DNA of 8,623 bases from UMGS902 sp045580835 (lineage in GTDB: Bacteria > Bacillota > Clostridia > Oscillospirales > CAG-272). This document shows, piece by piece, positions 1 to 5,812 of this stretch. The stretch lies in NCBI GenBank assembly GCA_045580835.1, contig JAZNOM010000138.1, forward strand, positions 1-8,623, read 5' to 3'. Each line of letters begins with the position of its first letter. Position 1 is the stretch's first letter. Both the position numbers and the translations under genes were made by a program. The notes under the pieces were generated by a model. It was not told the origin of the DNA and searched no databases. It worked only from the letters and a program-made list of their open reading frames with translations.

Positions 1-247
1 TATATTATACATTAGATTTCATATTCAACTCGAGCTAAGAAAATTTATATTTTTCTATTGAACGGGTTTACATAATATATTATACACAAAAAAAGCATAA
101 ATTCCATAAAAAAATTGTGCAAAGCGGTATAAAATTTAAAACACTAAATTTTCAATTATTTAAACTTTTACGGTTTTATGTATTCGAGTTTATCCATATA
201 GGTGAGGATGTGTTCTTGAGAAGTTGTGCGTCAAATGTGATTTTACA
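1..247. other. A+T-rich intergenic region at left edge
   Basis: No convincing gene was found on either strand. The stretch lies downstream of the operon terminator and is rich in A/T runs. Two perfect TATAAT hexamers read on the minus strand (79-84 and 4-9), so it is probably the promoter and leader region of another leftward gene beyond the edge. A 60-codon plus-strand frame (117-299) runs through the terminator hairpin and lacks a ribosome binding site, so it is not called. Confidence 0.6.
79..106 (-). promoter_or_regulatory. Possible promoter for a leftward gene beyond the edge
   Basis: On the minus strand a perfect -10 (TATAAT, plus 79-84) lies 16 bp after a weak -35-like TGGAAT (plus 101-106). 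The spacer is T-rich. The -35 is poor and such A+T-rich DNA often contains TATAAT by chance, so the call rests mainly on the -10 and on its position after a terminator. Confidence 0.3.
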
Positions 248-292
248 AAAAGCGCCGTATGAGCAAGCAAATCTTGCCCATACGGCGCTTTT
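248..292 (-). terminator. Rho-independent terminator of the operon
   Basis: Arms 248-261 and 279-292 pair perfectly (14 bp, AAAAGCGCCGTATG with its complement). After one A/C mismatch, 263-267 pairs with 273-277, closing a 5-nt loop. On the minus strand the hairpin is followed by TTTTTGT and lies 9 bp after the stop of the 53-residue ORF. On the plus strand it is followed by a T-rich tract (TTTTGTTTT), so it may work in both directions. It shares its core and apical sequence with the hairpin at 8183-8224. Confidence 0.88.
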
Positions 293-300
293 GTTTTAAT

Positions 301-462
301 TTAGTAATATAAATTTATAGTTTTACTAGCATCAAAACCAAGAGGTCTTGGTGTATCGGGAAGCTTATCATCGTCGGGACCGGTCGTAATCTCAATGCTC
401 ATAAGAAGAACTGAAACAGATTCAAACTCAATAACCTCTGCTAACGGTGCCATGTATTTCAT
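301..462 (-). CDS. Small 53-residue protein overlapping the 1508-residue gene
   Basis: The frame begins MKYMAPLAEVIEFESV, ends ...KTINLYY and stops at TAA 301-303. Its ATG (plus 460-462) shares one base with the upstream TGA (plus 462-464), giving TGATG, typical of translational coupling. An AAAGGAG motif (plus 470-476) lies 7 nt before the ATG. The terminator follows within 9 bp, so the frame fills the space between stop and terminator. There is no signal peptide, membrane segment or cysteine. The N-terminal half is hydrophobic and acidic; the second half is rich in Asp and Pro (GPDDDKLPDTPRP). From memory, not searched, short proteins starting K-Y-x-x-P-x-x-E-x-I-E-F/L occur near secreted-protein genes in gut Clostridia and have no known function. 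A peptide precursor is possible, but no modifying enzyme is visible. A chance frame is the alternative; the ribosome binding site and overlap argue against it. Confidence 0.7.
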   Translation of the reverse strand: MKYMAPLAEVIEFESVSVLLMSIEITTGPDDDKLPDTPRPLGFDASKTINLYY

Positions 463-3400
463 CATTCTTCTCCTTTAATTCTAAGATATTCAGCCGCCGC
501 GTCGCTGTAAGCAAGTGCTGCACGGCAAACCGCCTTGAGCAGTGTGTCATCAGAGACAATACACTTTGCTGCGTACGCCTCAAAGCTTGTTGTTACGGTA
601 GGCGATACCTGAGTATCACCGATGTAAAGAGCACCTGTAAATTCTCGGCGCAAATCCTTTGCTGCAATCGTATCAACTGTTACACATAAGAAAGTCTTTC
701 CATCTTTTGTTGTGATGTCCATGCTCTCTCCGCTCACTTCAATTGATATTTTTGCACCATTGATATTTGTATAGCTGCCCTTGAATACAAGATTGCTTGT
801 ATCAATACCGTCTACAGCCTCAAAATTAATAGACGTTGATATTTTTTGTTCAAGAGTTGCAAAAATGCTGGCGGGGGTGTAGAGCTGACCTTCTACCGCT
901 TCGCCTATAACGCCTTCATCCTCTACGGCAACTTCGGTTACAGTATAATCTACTATCGCGTCTGTTGGGATGTGGTCTGTAACAAGATTTTCTGTATTAT
1001 GACCGAAGTAAGTCTGTGCAGCTGCACCGTAATTGAACATTGCATTGAGCACTGTTTCAAGTTCGGCACTGTAGCTTGCCATAACTTCATAATAGCTTAC
1101 AAGATTGAGATGTTTCGTTGCGGCTTTGTAAAGAACATCATTCTTTACATAGTAATATGTTCCGGAAACGGTGTCGTTCATTTCTTTTGCAGCAATACCG
1201 GGAACTTCAAAGCGCCACATGCCGTTTACTTCAGCAGGATATGCAGTGAAAGGCTCTTCGCCGCTCTTTTCAAATACTATCCAGCAATCCGAAACATCGG
1301 CTTCAACAGGAACGATGTATTCAAGCACATATTCACTGCGAAGGGTTACGCCAAGGTAGAAGCCCTGAGTCACTTCGATATACTCAATTTCTTCGGTTTT
1401 GGTGCCGCTACATACAGTACAAGTGTAGGTAACAATGCCCTTTTCTTCGAGAGTAGGATACTTGGTTACTACACCATCATCCCAGCCATGTACGAGCATG
1501 GGGATTACATCCTGTGCTAAAAGCACTACGCTACATACCGAGCAATGTGTGCCCTCGGTAAGACCTGTCGAGGTACATGTGGGAGCTACTGCTGCGGTTA
1601 CTGCACTCTCGTGAGCAACTATAACCTCGGCAGAAAGTGCAGTGGTCGCAATTTCACTTTCCGATGTATTGTAGCTTGCTGCATCGTAAACTCTTACAAC
1701 ATGGGCAGTACCGTCATCATGTTCAATAGCACTTACATCAAATGTAAGTGTTACAACAACGGTTTTAGCTACGGTAGCATCAACCGCAGGGTTTTGTACA
1801 AGCAGAACACTATAAGGCAGTGTTGTGCCGCCTGAAGTTGTTGCTGTGAAACCTGTGCCGGATTCGGTAGTAGGAAGCTTAACCTCTGCGGATGAGAGCA
1901 CAAAGCCGGCAGGAGCACTTACCTTAAATTCAGAAGCCACAATTGCCTCTGTTGCGGCAATTGTTACATCAAGAGTAACAGTATTACAATGTGTAACAGG
2001 CGTTGCTGCAACAATAACGGAAGTAGTAGGTGCTGTGAGTGAGCACTCTGTCCAAACCTTGTTGCCACTAAAGTCGTAGCAGTAATATGTGCCGTCTTCC
2101 TTTACAACATAATCATGCTTGTGAGCAACAGACTCGGTCTTAGTTCTGCCACAAATCGTACATGTAAATGTTTTTACACCGGCTTTAGTGGGAGTGGGAG
2201 CGGTAGTGATAACACCGTCATTCCATACACACTCAGCATCAACGCTTTGTTTAATGGTATAAGCATAGGTGTTTCTGTTTGTTGCGGGACCGTTTTCGAA
2301 AAGAGTATCATCACCCAGATTCGGAAGGAATCCGTGTCTACCGTAATCTGCGGTAACGGTTGCCGTTATACTTGCACTGTCAAATGTTCCGTTTCTAAAG
2401 AAGAAGAGATTGTGATAAAGAGGTGTGCTACGTGTTCCCTCACCCGTGTACTCATCAAATCCATCCTCGTCGGAAATCTTTATGACGGTATTCTTGGTAT
2501 TAAGTACATAAAATCTACCTAAATTTTCAAAGATCTTATCACTTGAAGTTGCGTCAGGCTTGTTAAGAGCCTTTTTGTTTGCAGTTAAACCGTCGGTAAT
2601 GTTGGAGTTATCGTTGAAATAAATATTGAGTTTGTCAAGATAAGCATTGCCGTCGGTAAATGTAATGGTCTCCTTCGTGCCATCGGGATTAACAAACGTT
2701 TCTGTACCTGCCTCGCCGACATTTTGTGAACCGGTAGCGAAAGCATGAACCATAGAATTATCGTTGAAGTATATATTGCTGGTACAGTTATCCGTATACA
2801 CAGTCTGGATTTTGTCCGCAGTAGACATAGCATATACGAAGTAGATAAGTGCAGGCTCGGTTCTTATAGTAGAAGAAGCCGTCTTATAACCGTCCTGAAC
2901 AGTAAGTGTTACCGTCTTGTTTTTTATAGTAACGGTTTCAAGAGGTGCACTGCCAAGCACAATTCTCTCATAGAAATAACCGACACTATTTGCAAAAGAG
3001 TCTGTAAGGCTCGGTCCGTCAATCTTGATGCTGGTATTTTTGGTTGTAGTAAGGTTTTGCGAATCTGCAGTCTCTCCGTACGTTCCGGCAATGATATAAC
3101 AGGTTGCGTTATTCATCGCACGAACATGCTTCATTTCAAGGTTATACCAGTTTGCGGAAATGATAACACGGTAATTTGTTGAATCATTCGCTTTAAAGAG
3201 AATGTCATCAAATATTGCTTTACCGTTCAGTTGGAGCTGAACGTCCATTGCTTTTATAAGGAATCCTGCCTGAACATAGTTGCTGGAATTATACGAAGTG
3301 TTTCCGCTTGACTTATCCACAGTAAAGGTAATTGTATGGTGCCAAGTAGGAAGGTAAATATCACTTTCTAAAGGAAGCTGGCCGCATATAGCAACAGTAC

Positions 3401-4988
3401 CGCCGACATTTACAAGACGGCTTACCGCCTCTTTGAGAGTGAGAACTCTTGTTCCTCTGGTTGCACCGGTATTAAGATCGTTACCTCCGGTACCTACATA
3501 AACAATAGGAGGTGTAACGCTCTCTAAGTAAGTTTCGCCACAGTTTGTACATTTAACAAAATACTTCTTTGTCGTATCGTTATATTCCCATTCACGTTCA
3601 CTGTTTCCGTGATCTTCATTACAAACAAGGCAGAAGGTACATCTACCGTTTGAATATGTGTGCGAAGCATGACCGAAGAAGTCGAGAGTTACAACGCCGG
3701 TTTCTGTATTTGTCTTCCAAAGGTCACTTGAACTGTCAAGGCTTGCCATGCTTGATGCGCTTGAATTTACATTACGGCAGGTATTGAGAGTAACATTATT
3801 GGAGTTAAATGCAACCGTACCGCTGATGGTATCTTTAGAACGTAAGATTTGCTTGCCTACCATGTTGTAAGCACGAAGTATTGTAATTTCAGCTGCATTC
3901 TGTCCTGTACCGGGTTTGCCGATAATACCGACGAGAGCCTCGTCTTTATCAAGACCTACATGCTGCCAGTCTTCAAGGGTATACATGTTTGCAGGCTTAT
4001 TAGTGGTAGAATTAAGAATAGGAGCATAAAGGCATCCTACAATACCGCCTTTATAAGAACCGCTTGTTGAATCAACCGAACCGCGGTTATGCAGTATCTT
4101 CATCTTAAGAGCGGCATTATACTTCTGCGTTGAAGCAAGGTAAAGACCAACGATACCGCCGACATAGTTACCGCCAGTTACATTACCTGTATTAGAACAA
4201 TAAGTAACATTGAGCGTGCCGAGATCTGTAGTATTGCGGTAATCAAAGTAACCGAGGATACCTGCCGCACAATTTCCGCTTGCGGTTACGGAAGCTGTGT
4301 TTTTACAGTTGTTGATAGTAACAGTACCCTTTAAGCTGTGTGCTGTATCAGCACCACCGACACGTCCTACGATACCGCCGACATGCTTAAGTCCCTTTAC
4401 CGCACCTTGATTCGCACAGCCATCTATACGAATAGCACAACCTGCGGAATTCATGCAAACCTGACCAACGATACCGCCGACTGCACTACCGTTTGATGTA
4501 ACTGTCAAGTGAGAGTCCACATTGTCAACTGTAAGATTACCTCTCGAACGTCCTATAAGACCGCCGACAATGCCATTCTCCTCATCGCTTGTACCTTTAT
4601 ACGTAGATTTTACACTACCTTTTAATATAAGGTCATTAAACGTAGCGTTAGCCGTAGCACCGAAAAGTCCGGTATAAGCCGAAGAAGTGGAGACATTGAT
4701 GCCACTGATTGTACAAGCAACACCGTCGCCGTCAGCGTCACCGTTAATTGTACCTCTAAACGGTGTAGTATTGTTACCGATAGGTGTTTGTGTACCTGTC
4801 AGAGCAATGCTGTCTGCCGTAATATTATAGGTATGGCTACCGCCCCAAAGAGAGCTATCATACAAATATGTCTTAAAGTCAGTCGCGTTTTTAATAGTGT
4901 ATGTTGCAGCACTTGCAGAGAATACAAACACACTGACAAGCAGCACAGTCAACGTGGCAAGCAGGAGTATTTTCGATAATTTTTTCAT
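462..4988 (-). CDS. Large secreted mosaic protein: GLUG repeats, beta-helix-like region, Cys-rich repeats, cohesin-like domain
   Basis: The protein has 1508 residues with a Sec signal peptide (1-27, cleavage near ASA/ATY). ATG is chosen for its AAAGGAG site 6 nt upstream. Order: about eight GLUG-type repeats (106-357, GGIVG cores); a CxxCxxC cluster (450-456) and CxxC (480-483); a region opening VYVGTGGNDLNTG (496-508) and running to about 870, typical of secreted right-handed beta-helix proteins; CxxC repeats (917-957, 1163-1203) and a related Cys repeat (1127-1165); a cohesin-like beta-sandwich (about 988-1123); and a duplicated C-terminal module (1205-1508) with YGAAAQTYF at 1320-1328. No polysaccharide-lyase catalytic residues are evident, so adhesion or scaffolding is more likely than catalysis (inference). 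There is no LPXTG, SLH or terminal membrane helix. It starts 14 bp after the dockerin-only gene. Domain names come from reading the sequence, not from profile searches. Coding status is near certain; function is open. Confidence 0.95.
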   Translation of the reverse strand: MKKLSKILLLATLTVLLVSVFVFSASAATYTIKNATDFKTYLYDSSLWGGSHTYNITADSIALTGTQTPIGNNTTPFRGTINGDADGDGVACTISGINVSTSSAYTGLFGATANATFNDLILKGSVKSTYKGTSDEENGIVGGLIGRSRGNLTVDNVDSHLTVTSNGSAVGGIVGQVCMNSAGCAIRIDGCANQGAVKGLKHVGGIVGRVGGADTAHSLKGTVTINNCKNTASVTASGNCAAGILGYFDYRNTTDLGTLNVTYCSNTGNVTGGNYVGGIVGLYLASTQKYNAALKMKILHNRGSVDSTSGSYKGGIVGCLYAPILNSTTNKPANMYTLEDWQHVGLDKDEALVGIIGKPGTGQNAAEITILRAYNMVGKQILRSKDTISGTVAFNSNNVTLNTCRNVNSSASSMASLDSSSDLWKTNTETGVVTLDFFGHASHTYSNGRCTFCLVCNEDHGNSEREWEYNDTTKKYFVKCTNCGETYLESVTPPIVYVGTGGNDLNTGATRGTRVLTLKEAVSRLVNVGGTVAICGQLPLESDIYLPTWHHTITFTVDKSSGNTSYNSSNYVQAGFLIKAMDVQLQLNGKAIFDDILFKANDSTNYRVIISANWYNLEMKHVRAMNNATCYIIAGTYGETADSQNLTTTKNTSIKIDGPSLTDSFANSVGYFYERIVLGSAPLETVTIKNKTVTLTVQDGYKTASSTIRTEPALIYFVYAMSTADKIQTVYTDNCTSNIYFNDNSMVHAFATGSQNVGEAGTETFVNPDGTKETITFTDGNAYLDKLNIYFNDNSNITDGLTANKKALNKPDATSSDKIFENLGRFYVLNTKNTVIKISDEDGFDEYTGEGTRSTPLYHNLFFFRNGTFDSASITATVTADYGRHGFLPNLGDDTLFENGPATNRNTYAYTIKQSVDAECVWNDGVITTAPTPTKAGVKTFTCTICGRTKTESVAHKHDYVVKEDGTYYCYDFSGNKVWTECSLTAPTTSVIVAATPVTHCNTVTLDVTIAATEAIVASEFKVSAPAGFVLSSAEVKLPTTESGTGFTATTSGGTTLPYSVLLVQNPAVDATVAKTVVVTLTFDVSAIEHDDGTAHVVRVYDAASYNTSESEIATTALSAEVIVAHESAVTAAVAPTCTSTGLTEGTHCSVCSVVLLAQDVIPMLVHGWDDGVVTKYPTLEEKGIVTYTCTVCSGTKTEEIEYIEVTQGFYLGVTLRSEYVLEYIVPVEADVSDCWIVFEKSGEEPFTAYPAEVNGMWRFEVPGIAAKEMNDTVSGTYYYVKNDVLYKAATKHLNLVSYYEVMASYSAELETVLNAMFNYGAAAQTYFGHNTENLVTDHIPTDAIVDYTVTEVAVEDEGVIGEAVEGQLYTPASIFATLEQKISTSINFEAVDGIDTSNLVFKGSYTNINGAKISIEVSGESMDITTKDGKTFLCVTVDTIAAKDLRREFTGALYIGDTQVSPTVTTSFEAYAAKCIVSDDTLLKAVCRAALAYSDAAAEYLRIKGEE
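470..476 (-). promoter_or_regulatory. Ribosome binding site of the 53-residue ORF
   Basis: AAAGGAG on the minus strand, 7 nt before the ATG at plus 460-462. It lies inside the last codons of the 1508-residue gene (encoding Ile-Lys-Gly-Glu). It matches the sites before the other three genes and is the main reason to accept the small ORF. Confidence 0.7.
486..1217 (-). repeat. Duplicated C-terminal module of the 1508-residue protein
   Basis: Residues 1258-1328 and 1433-1501 align. Shared landmarks in order: IAAKEMNDTVSGTYYY versus IAAKDLRREFTGALYI; a polar hairpin; Y-Y-E-V versus Y-A-A-K; then LETVLNAMFNYGAAAQTYF versus LLKAVCRAALAYSDAAAEYL. Each copy looks like beta strands followed by a terminal amphipathic helix. 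I know the YGAAAQ-containing segment as recurrent in secreted proteins of gut Clostridia without an assigned role; this is from memory. Confidence 0.65.
1380..1502 (-). repeat. CxxC repeat, second WDDGV copy
   Basis: Residues 1163-1203, homologous to 917-957. It is directly preceded by another Cys-containing repeat (1127-1165: PTCTSTGLTEGTHCSVC), so the cohesin-like domain is flanked by Cys repeats on both sides, as expected of a module inserted into a repeat-rich linker. Confidence 0.7.
1620..2027 (-). other. Cohesin-like domain within the 1508-residue protein
   Basis: Residues about 988-1123 read like a cohesin beta-sandwich. Visible features: an opening strand TSVIVAATPV; TVTLDVTIAATEAIVASEFK, matching the cohesin pattern in which a V-T-V-x-V strand precedes an I-x-x-x-x-F/L strand; AGFVLSSAEV; and the late strand VVVTLTFDVSAI, matching the family's A-x-L-x-F-x-V. 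The length of about 135 residues fits. The typical D-P-S-x-L motif is absent (SAPAGFVL instead), so it is a diverged member or another immunoglobulin-like fold. Confidence 0.55.
2118..2240 (-). repeat. CxxC repeat, first WNDGV copy
   Basis: Residues 917-957 contain VWNDGVITTAPTPTKAGV, then FTCTICGRTKTE. The copy at residues 1163-1203 has GWDDGVVTKYPTLEEKGIV, then YTCTVCSGTKTE. The paired CxxC with Trp and Gly spacing resembles a repeat common in secreted clostridial proteins. Zinc binding is possible but not shown. Confidence 0.7.
3918..4673 (-). repeat. GLUG-type repeat array in the 1508-residue protein
   Basis: Cores occur at residues 106 (TGLFG), 142 (VGGLIG), 171 (GGIVG), 204 (GGIVG), 241 (AAGILG), 277 (GGIVG), 314 (GGIVG) and 352 (LVGIIG), a period of 29-38 residues. 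Several are followed or preceded by N-C-x-N-x-G-x-V, as in GLUG repeats of bacterial adhesins and autotransporter-like proteins. In DNA this appears as recurring GATACCGCCGAC on the plus strand. The repeats are diverged rather than recently duplicated. Confidence 0.8.
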
Positions 4989-4994
4989 AATATA

Positions 4995-5001
4995 CTCCTT
5001 T
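4995..5001 (-). promoter_or_regulatory. Ribosome binding site of the 1508-residue gene
   Basis: AAAGGAG on the minus strand, 6 nt before the ATG at plus 4986-4988 and just after the TAA of the dockerin-only gene. It fixes the start and supports one transcript for both genes. Confidence 0.85.
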
Positions 5002-5002
5002 C

Positions 5003-5338
5003 TTATCCTACGACTTTTCCAAGCCCGACATTATCGCCGAGAATGTGTCTGATTATAAGCATGGCATCAACAATATTTACTGTTCCGTCGGAATTTGTAT
5101 CAATAGTGTCATAGCGAGAATTCTCTTTGTTGCCGGAGATATATTTAAGGCTTGTAATAACATCAAGCACGTTTACTTTTCCGTCACCGTTAGAATCTCC
5201 CGCCAAATGCTGATTTGTCGGGAACTCTACATTTGCGGTTGAAAACAACACATAGTTTTCACCCTCATACGCCGAGGAAAAAACAGAAAATGTGAAAAGC
5301 ATCACAAAAGACAAAAGCAATGATATTATTCTTTTCAT
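5003..5338 (-). CDS. Stand-alone secreted type I dockerin protein
   Basis: The 111-residue protein has a signal peptide (1-23, cleavage near SSA/YE), a linker of about 22 residues, and a complete type I dockerin filling the rest. Both calcium loops are canonical: D48-x-N50-x-D52-G-x-x-N56-x-x-D59 and D80-x-N82-x-D84-G-x-x-N88-x-x-D91. Each is followed by the F-helix (ITSLKYISG and MLIIRHILG). No catalytic or carbohydrate-binding domain is attached, which is unusual because dockerins normally tag an enzyme or scaffoldin. The putative cohesin-contact positions after N56 and N88 are V-L and I-V, rather than the S/T pairs of classic Clostridium thermocellum type I dockerins. It starts 12 bp after the Asp-box protein gene and ends 14 bp before the cohesin-like gene. 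A role as adaptor or competitor in cohesin-dockerin assembly is inferred. Dockerin identity is secure; the partner is unknown. Confidence 0.94.
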   Translation of the reverse strand: MKRIISLLLSFVMLFTFSVFSSAYEGENYVLFSTANVEFPTNQHLAGDSNGDGKVNVLDVITSLKYISGNKENSRYDTIDTNSDGTVNIVDAMLIIRHILGDNVGLGKVVG

Positions 5339-5344
5339 CGTTTT

Positions 5345-5352
5345 TCTCCTTT
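5345..5352 (-). promoter_or_regulatory. Ribosome binding site of the dockerin gene, overlapping the upstream stop
   Basis: AAAGGAGA on the minus strand overlaps the last two bases of the TAA (plus 5351-5353) of the Asp-box gene and lies 6 nt before the ATG at plus 5336-5338. The overlap suggests coupled translation of the two genes. Confidence 0.85.
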
Positions 5353-5812
5353 ATTTCAAATTAATCTTCAACCAAGTTGAAGTATCGGTAGCAGATGTTC
5401 CGTTAATACGGTCATCTATATTTGATGCAACATCAACAAAGCCGGGGCAAACACGGATATATTCACCAAGGAGTCCAAGCTCTTTTCTGTCAAGGCGAAT
5501 CTCATATGTTCTGCCTCCGATAACGCCTGCATTCTTAAAGGTAACTCCGCTAAGTCCTGTTGTGTATACACCGTTGCCTACTTTTATCTCATAATGTCCG
5601 TCTGCCGTTGCAATATTAACATAGTTGTAGTCGCCGCTTTCATATGCACTGTCCACACGGTCTATACCGATATAGATGTAATTATCGTCATATGCAAATC
5701 TGTATGTAGACTGAAGTGTACGTCTCTGGCTTCCTACAAAAAGTGCGTCGTCAATATACTTCCAATCCTTGAGGTTTCCGTCAAGGTTCATAGTCTTTTC
5801 CGTTGCATCAAT
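5351..5812 (-). other. CBM9-like C-terminal domain of the Asp-box protein
   Basis: Residues about 704-856 open with a D-G-N-L-K-D-W motif, then continue with RFAYDDNYIYIGIDRVDS, matching the pattern of CBM9-type modules (I-D-G-x-x-D-x-W ... W/F-D-D-x-x-L-Y-h). Many such domains bind reducing ends of glycans; binding is not shown here. Confidence 0.65.

Noticed and set aside
117..299. Plus-strand frame of 60 codons at the left edge
   Set aside because: It reads through the terminator hairpin, has no Shine-Dalgarno sequence and shows no recognisable protein feature.
846..1520. Plus-strand frame of 224 codons opposite the 1508-residue gene
   Set aside because: Composition is low-complexity Cys/Phe/Tyr-rich as expected of antisense reading, with no ribosome binding site or domain.
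2585..2833. Minus-strand frame of 82 codons inside the 1508-residue gene in another frame
   Set aside because: It overlaps a strongly supported gene on the same strand and has no start signals of its own.
3918..4673. Regular GATACCGCCGAC-type DNA repeats suggesting a CRISPR-like or satellite array
   Set aside because: They are codons for the GGIVG cores of GLUG repeats, with irregular spacing and diverged flanks; no CRISPR repeat-spacer pattern.
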